Below, piece by piece: positions 8,939 through 17,325 of a DNA stretch of 35,014 bases. Origin of the DNA: a bacterium (lineage in GTDB: Bacteria; Verrucomicrobiota; Verrucomicrobiia; Limisphaerales; UBA11358); NCBI GenBank assembly GCA_021780905.1, contig JAJXXW010000039.1, forward strand, positions 1-35,014, given 5' to 3'. The position numbers and the translations under genes are program-made. Under the pieces are notes generated by a model. That model had not been told where the DNA came from, searched no databases, and saw only the letters and a list, made by a program, of their open reading frames with translations. Every line of letters starts with the position of its first letter. Positions within the stretch are counted from its first letter, which is position 1.

Positions 8939-8966
8939 AAACTGTCGCATATAATTGAGACAGTTT
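8939..8966. promoter_or_regulatory. Inverted repeat with central TATAAT, candidate operator or enhancer site
   Basis: Perfect 8-base arms AAACTGTC (8939-8946) and GACAGTTT (8959-8966) flank a 12-base AT-rich spacer that contains TATAAT at 8950-8955. No good -35 element sits 17 bases upstream. The centre is about 170 bases before the expected start of transcription of the sigma-54 promoter at 9099-9114. That is a typical distance for a site bound by a sigma-54 activator. The rest of 8807-9098 holds no gene that I can recognise. Confidence 0.4.
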
Positions 8967-9098
8967 GGATGGGAAGGTGGGCTTTTTGCGGAGATGTTTC
9001 CCGCCGATCCCAGACGGAATGATGAAATTTTAACCGCGACCGATTTTCCGGCGGCGGATAAATTCCCCGGCCGGGATCGGTGTCATGGCGAAGCGAAT

Positions 9099-9114
9099 TG
9101 GCATGAATATTGCA
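9099..9114 (+). promoter_or_regulatory. Sigma-54 (RpoN) promoter of the pilin-like gene
   Basis: The 16 bases TGGCATGAATATTGCA match the RpoN consensus TGGCACG-N4-TTGCW at every position but one (C to T at the sixth). The GG and GC pairs have the correct 10-base separation. Transcription would begin near 9125, just before ATG 9128 of the pilin-like gene. Control of pilin genes by sigma-54 with a PilR-type activator is known in Pseudomonas and Myxococcus; that it applies here is inference. Confidence 0.65.
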
Positions 9115-9127
9115 GAACCTGTTCGAA

Positions 9128-9610
9128 ATGTTGTCAACTAATTTCAAGCAGCAGCACTTGCGTCGGACGGGTGGCCAAGGCGGGCTGAATTGCTCTGGTC
9201 ATGACAGATTTTTTAGGCGGCCAATCGCAGCCGCCAGCGCAAACCCAGCCGGCGAGACCGGATTCACCCTTGTGGAATTGATGATTGTGGTGGGAATCAT
9301 CGGTTTACTGGCGGCGATAGCCCTGCCCAATTTCTTGAAAGCCCGCGCCAATTCGCAGGCCAGTGCCTGTATCAACAATCTCCGGCAAATTGAAGCCGCC
9401 TGCCAGCAGCTGGCCGTGTTAAAAAACATGGCGGCCGGGGCCACGATAGTTTATCCGTCGGACGTGGCTCCTTACATCAAATTGAACTCCATCGGCTCCA
9501 TTCCTCCGTGCCCCGCCGGGGGTGACTATAGCCTGCTGCCGGTCGGGGCAAATCCCCAATCGCAATGTTCCCTGGGCACCACCGTGACCCCGCCCCACAT
9601 TTTGCAATAA
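9128..9610 (+). CDS. Type IV pilin-like / pseudopilin protein with long leader
   Basis: The protein carries the class III signal: a leader ending in Gly, then FTLVELMIVVGIIGLLAAIALPNF, with the conserved Glu at position 5 of the mature part. A prepilin peptidase would cut after G45. The mature region then reads KARANSQASACINNLRQIEAA, the hallmark of the large pseudopilin families of Verrucomicrobia and Planctomycetes. The C-terminal half (about 90 residues) is short, with Cys residues near PPCPAGG and SQCSLG that could form a disulfide. ATG 9128 is chosen because the sigma-54 promoter overlaps the alternative TTG at 9110; it gives 160 residues with a 45-residue leader, which is unusually long. 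A later non-ATG start (TTG 9158) would shorten it. No Shine-Dalgarno site is visible. Confidence 0.85.
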   Translation: MLSTNFKQQHLRRTGGQGGLNCSGHDRFFRRPIAAASANPAGETGFTLVELMIVVGIIGLLAAIALPNFLKARANSQASACINNLRQIEAACQQLAVLKNMAAGATIVYPSDVAPYIKLNSIGSIPPCPAGGDYSLLPVGANPQSQCSLGTTVTPPHILQ

Positions 9611-9649
9611 TCCGACGATCCCGGTCTGCGGACGCAGGGGTTTTTAAAT

Positions 9650-10504
9650 TTATTTCTTCGCGAGAGCATTCTCCACAGCGATGCCCAGCGCTTCGCCCCG
9701 CAGGTTGGTGCCGATGATCTTGCCGTCCGGTCCGACGAGGATCGTAAAGGGGATGCTCTCCACGCCGTATTTGCCCGCCAGCTTGTTGCCCCAGCCCTCG
9801 CCATCAAAATATTGAGGCCAAGTCATGCCCTCCTGTTTTTTGAGAAAAGCCTCGAGCTTGTCGCGGTCGGAATCCAGGCTCACGCCAATAATCTCAAAAC
9901 CTTCGCCATGATGTTTTTTGTAGGTGGCAATAACATTGGGCAATTCGGCGCGGCACGGACCGCACCATGTTGCCCAGAAATCCACCAGCACCACCCTGCC
10001 TTTCAACGCGCCCACTGAGATGGGATTGCCACTCAAATCCTTTTCACTGAAATCAGGAAAGATCGCGCCCGGGGCCAAGACGGATTGGATCTTTTTGGCT
10101 TCGGCCTGCTTGTCCAGGCCGGCGAGAATCTTGTCGGCATTCCTGCCCAGCCGGGTGTCCGGATATTCCGTTTTGATTTTTTGAACGAGTTCCCTGCCCT
10201 TGTCCGGATCGTCGAGCACCTGGATATAAAGCATGGCTTTCATGTAAAGAATCTGGGCCACGGCGTCGGTTTTTTCGCCGGAGTGCTGGGCAAGCAACTG
10301 GTCAAAGGCGGCCAGGTCCGGCGCGAGGTCAGCTGCGCCGCTTTGTCCCGCCTTTAGCTTCGTCTGGATGCCCTTGACGATTCCCTGTAGCGCCGGGTCC
10401 ATTGAACTGGCGGGATGATTGGTGGTCTGGGCGGCGAGTCTGGCCGGTGCGAGTAGGGCGATAACCAACAGCAAGCCGAGGAATTTATTGGTAGTCATTT
10501 GCAT
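9650..10504 (-). CDS. TlpA-like thioredoxin-domain protein, exported
   Basis: Proteins of this family act outside the cytoplasm as thiol-disulfide oxidoreductases, often supplying reductant to cytochrome c or periplasmic proteins. Using the ATG at 10504 (another lies two codons on) gives 284 residues with a signal peptide ending LAAQ near residue 26. A helical region of unknown function (about 35-140) follows. The AhpC/TSA-thioredoxin fold (about 145-284) carries WCGPC at 180-184 and the cis-proline at ESIPFTIL (P252). The text EKDLSGNPISVGALKGRVVLV is typical of the TlpA/ResA group. An upstream extension to 10588 would only add residues before the signal peptide. It is divergent from xylA, with about 190 bases between them. 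Confidence 0.88.
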   Translation of the reverse strand: MQMTTNKFLGLLLVIALLAPARLAAQTTNHPASSMDPALQGIVKGIQTKLKAGQSGAADLAPDLAAFDQLLAQHSGEKTDAVAQILYMKAMLYIQVLDDPDKGRELVQKIKTEYPDTRLGRNADKILAGLDKQAEAKKIQSVLAPGAIFPDFSEKDLSGNPISVGALKGRVVLVDFWATWCGPCRAELPNVIATYKKHHGEGFEIIGVSLDSDRDKLEAFLKKQEGMTWPQYFDGEGWGNKLAGKYGVESIPFTILVGPDGKIIGTNLRGEALGIAVENALAKK

Positions 10505-10694
10505 GATGAAGCGCAACATTTCAGGTTTCGGCACCGAAGGCAAGCCCTTTGCTGCTTTACAACCCATGCCAATCCGCTTGACACGCAAGGCCTTTCCGTA
10601 GTCATCTTACAACAGGAACTACGACTTCGTCCGCTCTATCCGGAGTGTGCAGTCGTGGTCGCGGCTTTAACCGATACAAAACACATCACTACCA

Positions 10695-12008
10695 ATGAAA
10701 CCAGCATTCCCTGACATCACCAAGATCCGTTACGAAGGCGCGCGGTCGCAAAATCCCCTGGCCTTCAAACACTACAACCCCACCGAGATCGTCGCCGGCA
10801 AGACGATGCGCGAGCACCTGCGCTTTGCCGTGGTTTACTGGCACACGTTTCGCGGCACCGGCAGCGACCCGTTTGGCGCGGGCACGATGCAGCGACCCTG
10901 GGATGACGGCTCCAATTCCATCAACAACGCCCAGAATCGCGCCCGGGTGGCGTTTGAGTTCATGACCAAGCTGGGCGCGCCTTACTATTGCTGGCATGAC
11001 CGTGATGTGGCACCCGAAGGCAAAACCCTGGCCGAGACCAATAAAAATCTCGACGCGGTGGCGAAAGTGTTGAAGGCGGAACAACAGCGCACGGGCATCA
11101 AACTGCTCTGGGGCACGGCGAATCTGTTTTCCCATCCGCGCTTTGTCCACGGGGCGGGCACGAGCTGCAACGCCGACGTGTTTGCGTTTGCCGCCGCGCA
11201 GATCAAGAAGGCGATGGAGGTGACGCACGAACTGGGCGGCGAGGGCTACACGTTCTGGGGCGGCCGCGAAGGCTACATGACGCTCCTCAACACAGACATG
11301 AAGCGGGAACTGGACCACCTCGCGAAGCTGCTGCATCTGGCGGTGGATTACAAAAAGAAAATCGGTTTCAAGGGCCAGTTCTATATCGAGCCAAAGCCGA
11401 AGGAGCCGACCAAGCATCAATACGATTCCGACGCCGCCGCCTGCCTGAACTTTCTGCGCGAATACGATTTACTGCCACACTTCAAACTCAACATCGAGAC
11501 AAACCACGCGACACTCGCCGGCCACTCGATGCAACACGAACTGGAAGTGGCGGGCGCCGCCGACGCGCTCGGCTCGATTGACGCGAACACCGGCGATGAA
11601 CTGCTGGGCTGGGACACGGACCAGTTCCCGACAAACATTTACCTGACCACTTACACGATGCTGACCATCTTGAAATATGGCGGCCTGACCACGGGCGGCG
11701 TGAATTTCGACGCGAAGGTCCGCCGCGAAAGCTTCGAGCCGGTGGATTTGTTTCACGCGCACATCGGCGGCATGGACGCGTTCGCGCGCGGGCTGAAGAT
11801 TGCCGCCGCCATCCGCAAAGACGGCCGGCTGGCGGACTTTGTGAAGCAACGCTATGCGTCCTGGGATTCCGGCCTCGGCGCGAAGATCGAGTCCGGAAAA
11901 GCCAGTCTTAAGGAAATCGAGGCTTACATCCTGAAAAAAGGCGAAGTGGCCGCCAATGTCAGCGGGCGCCAGGAATTCCTCGAAAATCTCATCAACGAAT
12001 TCATTTGA
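10695..12008 (+). CDS. xylA: Xylose isomerase
   Basis: XylA interconverts D-xylose and D-xylulose (and glucose/fructose) in the cytosol using two divalent metal ions. The 437-residue protein is full length for the longer class II type and starts [16 protein letters not shown]. Signature segments are [18 protein letters not shown] (catalytic His), [28 protein letters not shown] (metal-binding Glu and conserved Lys), [24 protein letters not shown] and [16 protein letters not shown] 10695 lacks a visible Shine-Dalgarno site. No xylulokinase gene follows; the next items are a decayed arabinofuranosidase and an aldose 1-epimerase, which suggests the remains of a pentose-use cluster. Confidence 0.98.
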   Translation: MKPAFPDITKIRYEGARSQNPLAFKHYNPTEIVAGKTMREHLRFAVVYWHTFRGTGSDPFGAGTMQRPWDDGSNSINNAQNRARVAFEFMTKLGAPYYCWHDRDVAPEGKTLAETNKNLDAVAKVLKAEQQRTGIKLLWGTANLFSHPRFVHGAGTSCNADVFAFAAAQIKKAMEVTHELGGEGYTFWGGREGYMTLLNTDMKRELDHLAKLLHLAVDYKKKIGFKGQFYIEPKPKEPTKHQYDSDAAACLNFLREYDLLPHFKLNIETNHATLAGHSMQHELEVAGAADALGSIDANTGDELLGWDTDQFPTNIYLTTYTMLTILKYGGLTTGGVNFDAKVRRESFEPVDLFHAHIGGMDAFARGLKIAAAIRKDGRLADFVKQRYASWDSGLGAKIESGKASLKEIEAYILKKGEVAANVSGRQEFLENLINEFI

Positions 12009-12016
12009 TGGCGGTG

Positions 12017-12046
12017 ACGGAGCGGAGGGCAAGCCGTCCGCTCCGT
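12017..12046 (+). terminator. Hairpin terminator after xylA
   Basis: Perfect 10-base arms ACGGAGCGGA (12017-12026) and TCCGCTCCGT (12037-12046) with a 10-base loop begin 9 bases after the xylA stop. The stem is followed only by TTAAAA, so the T-run is weak. It would end xylA transcription or stabilise its mRNA. Confidence 0.55.
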
Positions 12047-12188
12047 TTAAAACCATCCGGCATTCCATTTCCGCGAGCTTTTACTTGAGGCCAAAGGAAA
12101 GCCTCGGACATTTATCAAAATCTTCACTGGCCGCAATGGTTCTGCGGTCGGCCCTTTCTCCAGCACCTCTACGGGCAGCGCCCAAAGT

Positions 12189-12533
12189 TTGGGTTTTTTG
12201 GGGGTTAATACCAATTGCGTGCCGGAGGCGCATTTTACTGTGGGTGCCGCGCATCCGGGCCACGCGATCTCGCCGACGCTGTGGGGCATTTTCTTCGAGG
12301 ACATCAACCTGTCCGCCGACGGCGGCATTTATTCCAGCGCGCCCAACGAGGGTTTCACTCTGGATTACGAGCTGCCCAATCTCACCGCGTATCAGGAAAC
12401 CTGCGCCACGGTGGCGCTGGCGGGAAATTCGGATTGGACTCATGCGCTTTTCCAGAACACCGCTCCACCCAGCGCGTTAAAATCACCGCCATTCCGTATT
12501 AGGTCTCGGACAACCGCCAGGCCGGTGCGATGA
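12189..12533 (+). pseudogene. Remnant of an alpha-L-arabinofuranosidase (GH51-like) N-terminus
   Basis: The frame from 12189 encodes [36 protein letters not shown], which matches the opening of GH51-type arabinofuranosidases (these enzymes release arabinose from plant polysaccharides). After about 60 residues the similarity breaks up: the sequence jumps to [22 protein letters not shown], resembling a later piece of the same domain, and stops at 12533. A real enzyme has over 500 residues, so this is a relic with internal deletions and no catalytic region. The rest of 12048-12621 shows no intact gene; a short hydrophobic stretch in another frame near 12136 could be the former signal peptide. 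Confidence 0.6.
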
Positions 12534-12621
12534 AGGTGTGGCTCCCGGTTGCCCCATCCGCGCCGAAACCGTCCGCGAATTACGGCTTGTCCAAAACTAA
12601 AAGCCGGCGTCAAATGGAACC

Positions 12622-13773
12622 GTGAAATTGCTGCATTACGTCGCACTGGCAACGGCTGGACTGGGATCGGTTTGTTTTGTAGGCTGCACGACCATGTCGT
12701 CATCCAATTCATCATCCACCGTCACTCAGGCCGCTTTCGGCACGACGCCGGATGGCCAGGCGGTTGAAATCTACACCCTGCGCAATTCCAGTGGCGCCGA
12801 GACGCGAATCATGACCTATGGCGGGATTGTGCAAAAGCTTTGCCTGCCGGACCGGAACGGCAACTTCGCCGACATCGTCCTCGGCTTCGACACGCTTGAG
12901 GGTTACCTTGAGAAGTCGCCTTATTTCGGCGCCCTCATCGGCCGCTACGGCAATCGCATCGGCGGCGCCAGGTTCACATTGGCCGGCCAGACTTACACGC
13001 TGGCGGCCAACAACCAGGGCAATTCCCTGCACGGCGGCTTGAAAGGTTTTGACAAAGTTGTCTGGACCGCGCGTCCGCTGAAAACCGCGCAGGGCCCGGC
13101 GCTGATCCTGACTTATTTCAGCAAGGATGGCGAAGAGGGTTTTCCCGGAAATCTGGAGGTGACGGCGATTTACACGCTAACCGACAATAATGAGTTGAAG
13201 ATTGAATTGACCGCCCAGACGGACAAACCGACAATCTGCAATCTGACGCATCATTCCTATTTCAATCTGGCGGGACAGGGACAGGGCGACATTCTCGGCC
13301 ATGTGGTTTATATCAATGCGAACCAATTCACGCCCGTGGACAGCGTTTTGATTCCCACCGGAGAACTGGCGGACGTGGCCGGCACGCCGTTTGATTTCCG
13401 CACGCCCACGCCCATTGGCGCGCACATCAACGATCCCGACCGGGTTTTGCAATATGGTCCGGGCTACGATCACAACTGGGTCATCAACAAGGCGACCGGG
13501 CAATTCGGCTTGCAGGCGCGGGTCGTGGAACCGGCCAGCGGGCGCGTGATGGAAGTGTGGAGCACCGAACCGGGTGTGCAATTTTACACGGGCAATTTTC
13601 TCGACGGCAGCATCCAGGGCAAGGGCGGCGCCATCTACCCGCGGCGTTCCGCCTTCTGTCTGGAACCCCAGCATTTTCCGGATTCGCCGAACCGGCCAAA
13701 TTTTCCCTCGGTGGAACTCAAGCCCGGCCAGACATATCACAACCTGATCGTCTATAAATTCAGCGTGGAATAA
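12622..13773 (+). CDS. Aldose 1-epimerase (galactose mutarotase), predicted lipoprotein
   Basis: Mutarotases interconvert the alpha and beta anomers of aldoses such as galactose, glucose or xylose. The 383-residue protein starts with GTG and has a lipoprotein signal with the lipobox-like FVGC (Cys22). The enzyme is therefore predicted to be anchored in a membrane rather than cytosolic like E. coli GalM. Family motifs are GALIGRYGNRIGGARF, NSLHGGLKGFDK, the catalytic His in THHSYFNLAGQG, YDHNWV, and the catalytic Glu in FCLEPQHFPDSPN. Length is normal once the leader is removed. It could supply the reactive anomer to xylose isomerase after sugars are released outside the cytoplasm; that link is inference from proximity. 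Confidence 0.94.
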   Translation: MKLLHYVALATAGLGSVCFVGCTTMSSSNSSSTVTQAAFGTTPDGQAVEIYTLRNSSGAETRIMTYGGIVQKLCLPDRNGNFADIVLGFDTLEGYLEKSPYFGALIGRYGNRIGGARFTLAGQTYTLAANNQGNSLHGGLKGFDKVVWTARPLKTAQGPALILTYFSKDGEEGFPGNLEVTAIYTLTDNNELKIELTAQTDKPTICNLTHHSYFNLAGQGQGDILGHVVYINANQFTPVDSVLIPTGELADVAGTPFDFRTPTPIGAHINDPDRVLQYGPGYDHNWVINKATGQFGLQARVVEPASGRVMEVWSTEPGVQFYTGNFLDGSIQGKGGAIYPRRSAFCLEPQHFPDSPNRPNFPSVELKPGQTYHNLIVYKFSVE

Positions 13774-13782
13774 GCGGCCGCC

Positions 13783-14391
13783 TCAAGCCGGCACCACGCC
13801 GGCCGCCGCCAGCGCCGCGCGCGTTTTTTCCGGTGATTCGTGCAGGATGGCCCGCCAACCGCGGGCCGCGCCGGCGGCGATGTTTTCCGCGCGGTCATCG
13901 AGATATATCAGATTGGCGCCGCGCCGTCCGCACATCGCTTCCATCGCTTCATAAATTTCCGGCTGCGGTTTCAAGGCTCCGACTTCGTAGGAAAAAATGT
14001 AGCCGTCAAAATTGTTAAAAAATTGGAAATTCCGGCGAACATGTTCGATGGCGAGATCGTTGGTGTTCGAGAAAACATAGGTTGCCCGCCCCCGCCGGCG
14101 CAGTTCGGCGTGCAGCGCAATCATCGGCGGAATCTCCGAGAAGATGTCCTCAAAAAAACCGCCGAACTCCGCAAGGTCGCCGCGAAAACCGATGGCGTCA
14201 CGGATCGCGTCGTAAAACTGCCGGCGCGTCAGCCGGCCGGATTCATAGTCCACCAACAGCGGGGAACTGCCAAGAAAGGCGTGCAAATCCGCCGGCGGCT
14301 TGTCGCTGCGCGCCGCGATTTTCTGCGCCGCAATGGCATAGTCAAAATCCACCAGCACCTTGCCGAGATCGAAAATAAAAACCGGAGCCAT
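13783..14391 (-). CDS. HAD-superfamily hydrolase, YihX-like phosphatase
   Basis: The 202-residue protein has all four HAD motifs: FIFDLGKVLVDFD (residues 5-17, nucleophile Asp), FSNTN (motif II), K in GALKPQPEIY (motif III) and YLDDRAEN (motif IV). In motif I the second Asp of DxD is replaced by Gly (DLG), as in E. coli YihX, a phosphatase acting on alpha-glucose-1-phosphate. Lack of that Asp is therefore a family trait and not decay. The true substrate is unknown. It is convergent with the epimerase gene and lies 74 bases downstream of recR on the same strand, so it may be the end of the dnaX-ybaB-recR transcript. Confidence 0.88.
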   Translation of the reverse strand: MAPVFIFDLGKVLVDFDYAIAAQKIAARSDKPPADLHAFLGSSPLLVDYESGRLTRRQFYDAIRDAIGFRGDLAEFGGFFEDIFSEIPPMIALHAELRRRGRATYVFSNTNDLAIEHVRRNFQFFNNFDGYIFSYEVGALKPQPEIYEAMEAMCGRRGANLIYLDDRAENIAAGAARGWRAILHESPEKTRAALAAAGVVPA

Positions 14392-14465
14392 GAATATTAT
14401 GAATTAAGCATTTTAATTTGCAAAGGCGCGACCGGTTGGTCATTGGAAATTTGCCCTTCGCCATT

Positions 14466-15062
14466 TCACAGCATTTCCCGGCGGCCTTCGAGCGCGCGGT
14501 CGAGCGTCAGTTCGTCGGCGAATTCCAGTCCGCTGCCGGCGGGCAGGCCGAAGCCGATGCGGGAGATTTTCAGTCCCGGCCGCGCGAGCCGCTTGGCCAG
14601 ATAATGGCTCGTCGCGTCGCCCTCCACGTCGGTGCCGAGCGCAATGATGATTTCGTGGATCGGTTCAGCCGCGAGCCGCTTTTCCAGTTCGGCGATGCGC
14701 AAATCTTCCGGCTCCACGCCGTCCAGCGGCGAAATTTTTCCGCCGAGCACATGGAACTTTCCGCGAAACGAACCGGATTTTTCGATGCTTAAAATATCCA
14801 CGGCCTTTTCCACGACACACGCCAGCGACGAGTCGCGCCGGTGGTCCGTGCAAGTGGCGCACGGGGATTTTTCAGTGAGCGCGCCGCAGGTGTCGCAAAA
14901 GCGAATGCGGTCGCGCGTGCTCAAAATAGTTTCCGCCAGATGCTGCACCTGCGCGGTTTCGGCCTGCACCAGGTGCAGCGCGATGCGCTCGGCGGAACGC
15001 GGGCCGACGCCGGGCAGCTTGGCCAGCGCGGCGGTCAACGCGGTGATGGGTTCGGGCAGCAT
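14466..15062 (-). CDS. recR: Recombination mediator protein RecR
   Basis: RecR works with RecF and RecO to load RecA on single-stranded gaps during recombinational repair. The 198-residue protein has the helix-hairpin-helix LAKLPGVGPRSAERIALHLV (about 13-32), the four-cysteine zinc finger CDTCGALTEKSPCATC (about 56-71), and the Toprim domain with CVVEKAVDILSIEKSG and IIIALGTDVEGDATSHYLA. It ends with the usual C-terminal segment (SRIGFGLPAGSGLEFADELTL). Length matches the family. It lies 52 bases after ybaB in the conserved dnaX-ybaB-recR order. Confidence 0.97.
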   Translation of the reverse strand: MLPEPITALTAALAKLPGVGPRSAERIALHLVQAETAQVQHLAETILSTRDRIRFCDTCGALTEKSPCATCTDHRRDSSLACVVEKAVDILSIEKSGSFRGKFHVLGGKISPLDGVEPEDLRIAELEKRLAAEPIHEIIIALGTDVEGDATSHYLAKRLARPGLKISRIGFGLPAGSGLEFADELTLDRALEGRREML

Positions 15063-15114
15063 TGGCGGAATGGTTCAATGGCGGAATCGTGATACCCGCC
15101 GCTGATTTAACAAA

Positions 15115-15423
15115 TCACATTATTCCCGGCAGATTGAATCCTGCCGTGGCCTTGCCCATCTCCGTATTGGAAATTTCCTTCGCCTGATTGAGCGCCTGGT
15201 TGGCGGCGGTGAGAATCATGTCTTCGACGATCTGCGCGTCGGACGGATTCAACGCTTGCGGGTCAATCTTGATGGCAGCCAGTGAGCCGTCGCACTTGGC
15301 GGTGACCTTCACCGCGCCGCCGCCACTGGTGGCCTCGACCGTTCGCGTGGCGAGCTGGGCCTGAATTTGTTCCATCTGCTGCTGCATTTTCGCAGCCTGT
15401 TTCATGAGTTTTCCGAGCGACAT
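15115..15423 (-). CDS. ybaB: YbaB/EbfC family nucleoid-associated protein
   Basis: YbaB/EbfC proteins are small dimeric DNA-binding proteins, almost always encoded between dnaX and recR. The 102-residue chain begins MSLGKLMKQAAKMQQQMEQIQAQL, the typical N-terminal helix. It continues with VEATSGGGAVKVTAKCDGSLAAIKIDP (central beta sheet) and IVEDMILTAANQALNQAKEI, the family's closing helix. Position 42 bases after dnaX and 52 bases before recR confirms the call. Confidence 0.96.
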   Translation of the reverse strand: MSLGKLMKQAAKMQQQMEQIQAQLATRTVEATSGGGAVKVTAKCDGSLAAIKIDPQALNPSDAQIVEDMILTAANQALNQAKEISNTEMGKATAGFNLPGIM

Positions 15424-15465
15424 GGTTCGGTTTCCGTTGCGGGGTTGAATTGGTTAATTAAAAGG

Positions 15466-17241
15466 CTAGGCGCGCACTTCCACAATCGTTCCTTTAAAAA
15501 TTTCCAGCGCCTTCCGGATGAGCGGATCGTTTTTGAAATCGTCCTTGTTGAATGCCACCGGCGCCGTCTTTTTCTCCGCCGCCAGCGCGGTTTTGGATTC
15601 AACGGTCGCCGCCGGGGCCGTGGTCGGAGAAATCTTTGCGGCGACCGAAACCGCCGGCGCTGCGGCGCGCGCCCAGCCGGCAGGCGCTGCGGCCTCGATG
15701 AATTTGATCATCGCGTTGGCGTGGCCGAGTTCTGCGAGCTTCGTCGCAAGCAGCGTGTGATTATGGGAATTATTTACGAGGCTTAGAGTGTCGGCAAATT
15801 CAGGATCAAAGCCAACCGTCAGGATGTTTTTCTCAAACGCCACCGGATGGGCGTTTTTCAAATAACTCTGGGTAAACTTGCTGACACGGCCAACGGCGTC
15901 CATCAGGTTCGACCACAGACCGGCGAGATCGCCGGGAGCAGCCGCGGCGACCGGAACCGGCGGGGGAATCGGCGCGGCTGGTTTGGGCGCTGGCGCTGGC
16001 GTCGCCGCCAGCGGCACAGGGGAAAATGAAATGGGAGCTGGTGCGGATCGGACGGGAGCGGTGGACTGGGCAGGCGAGACGGCTGTCCCACTGCTGCCGC
16101 TTTGTCCGCGCAACTGATTGAGTTGCCTCAACACGGCTTCGAGCGGCAGCGCGTTGCGCGCCTCGATGGCGCGGAGCAAGGTCACTTCGAGAAGTATTTT
16201 TTTTGACGCGGCGTCGCGCAGCCGCAGTTCCGCGTCCGCAAAAACTTCGAGCAGGCGCGTAAGCGCGTCGGGATTCGACAGCGGCGCCTGTTCTTTCAAC
16301 GCGGCAACCTCGGCCTCGGACGCTTCCAGCAAATTCAAATCGCCCTTGGAAACCTGGTAAATCAGCAGGTTGCGGAAATGGTTCAGCAAGTCGCCCAGCA
16401 ACCGGCCCAGGTCCTTGCCACCACGCGCGAGTTCATCCAGTTGCGTGAGTGCGGTCTGGATTTCGCCGGCGAGCACGGCATGGCTCAACTTGAGAATCTG
16501 GTTTTGCGCGGCCAGACCGAACATCGAGAGCACGTCGGCCTCCTCGATTTTGTCGCCGCAGAAACTGATGAGCTGGTCGAGTGTGGATTCTGCGTCGCGC
16601 ATCCCGCCGTCGGCTCCGCGCGCGATGGCGTGGAGCGCGGCGGCGTCAACCGTGACCTTTTCCTTGCCGGCGATTTCGGCGAGATGTTTGGTAATGAGCG
16701 CGGACGGAATCCGGCGCAGATCGAACCGCTGGCAGCGCGAGAGGATCGTCGGCAACACTTTCTCCGGATCGGTCGTCGCGAACATGAACTTCACATGGGC
16801 CGGAGGCTCTTCCAGCGTTTTCAGCAGCGCGTTGAACGCCGCCGGCGAGAGCATATGGACTTCGTCAATAATGTAGATTTTGAACGGCGAATGGGCTGGG
16901 GCGTATTTGCAGGTTTCGCGGAGTTCCCGCACCTGCTCGACGCCGTTGTTGCTGGCACCGTCAATTTCCAAAACGTCCAGCGCGCGGCCGTCGGTGATTT
17001 CCTGAACTCGCGGGTCCGAGTCAACAAAATCAATCCGCGGGCCGCCGGTGCAGTTCAGGCATTTCGCAAAAATACGGGCAATGGTGGTCTTGCCGGTGCC
17101 GCGCGGGCCGCAAAAAAGATAGGCGTGGGCGATGCGCTTCTGGGCAATGGCGTTGGCGAGCGTCTGCGTGACGTGCTCCTGGCCGACCACGTCTTCAAAA
17201 CGCTGCGGGCGGTATTTGCGGGCGATGACCTGGTATGACAC
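15466..17241 (-). CDS. dnaX: DNA polymerase III subunit gamma/tau
   Basis: DnaX is the motor of the clamp loader that places the sliding clamp on primed DNA. The 591-residue protein starts with GTG at 17241, fixed by the family opening MSYQVIARKYRPQRFEDVVGQ. Walker A is GPRGTGKT (45-52), Walker B IIDEVH (125-129), and the SRC motif is at 168-170. The zinc module is altered: aligned without gaps to E. coli DnaX, C64 is kept but C73, C76 and C79 are Val, Asp and Val. Beyond residue 370 the chain becomes Pro/Ala-rich (about 375-435), then has a tau-like C-terminal domain. I saw no canonical A-AAA-AAG frameshift heptamer for making gamma. An SRP RNA gene lies immediately upstream. Confidence 0.96.
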   Translation of the reverse strand: MSYQVIARKYRPQRFEDVVGQEHVTQTLANAIAQKRIAHAYLFCGPRGTGKTTIARIFAKCLNCTGGPRIDFVDSDPRVQEITDGRALDVLEIDGASNNGVEQVRELRETCKYAPAHSPFKIYIIDEVHMLSPAAFNALLKTLEEPPAHVKFMFATTDPEKVLPTILSRCQRFDLRRIPSALITKHLAEIAGKEKVTVDAAALHAIARGADGGMRDAESTLDQLISFCGDKIEEADVLSMFGLAAQNQILKLSHAVLAGEIQTALTQLDELARGGKDLGRLLGDLLNHFRNLLIYQVSKGDLNLLEASEAEVAALKEQAPLSNPDALTRLLEVFADAELRLRDAASKKILLEVTLLRAIEARNALPLEAVLRQLNQLRGQSGSSGTAVSPAQSTAPVRSAPAPISFSPVPLAATPAPAPKPAAPIPPPVPVAAAAPGDLAGLWSNLMDAVGRVSKFTQSYLKNAHPVAFEKNILTVGFDPEFADTLSLVNNSHNHTLLATKLAELGHANAMIKFIEAAAPAGWARAAAPAVSVAAKISPTTAPAATVESKTALAAEKKTAPVAFNKDDFKNDPLIRKALEIFKGTIVEVRA

Positions 17242-17325
17242 AGAGTTTTTAATATTTGCTTCTTAATTTTTAGTTGTGCCGGTTTGAAATTAAAAAACTA
17301 AAAATTCACCATTCAAAACTGAAGG

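Noticed and set aside
9610..9645. Possible terminator after the pilin gene (CTGCGGACGCAG then TTTTT)
   Set aside because: The stem is only four to five pairs long; too weak to call with confidence.
11956..12480. Open frame overlapping the end of xylA
   Set aside because: It has no domain similarity and runs across the xylA terminator and the arabinofuranosidase relic in the wrong frame.
15560..15585. A-rich run in dnaX (GAGAAAAAGACG on the coding strand) as a programmed frameshift site
   Set aside because: The heptamer would be G-AAA-AAG, not A-AAA-AAG, and it lies near the very end of the gene where a shift would not make a gamma-sized product.
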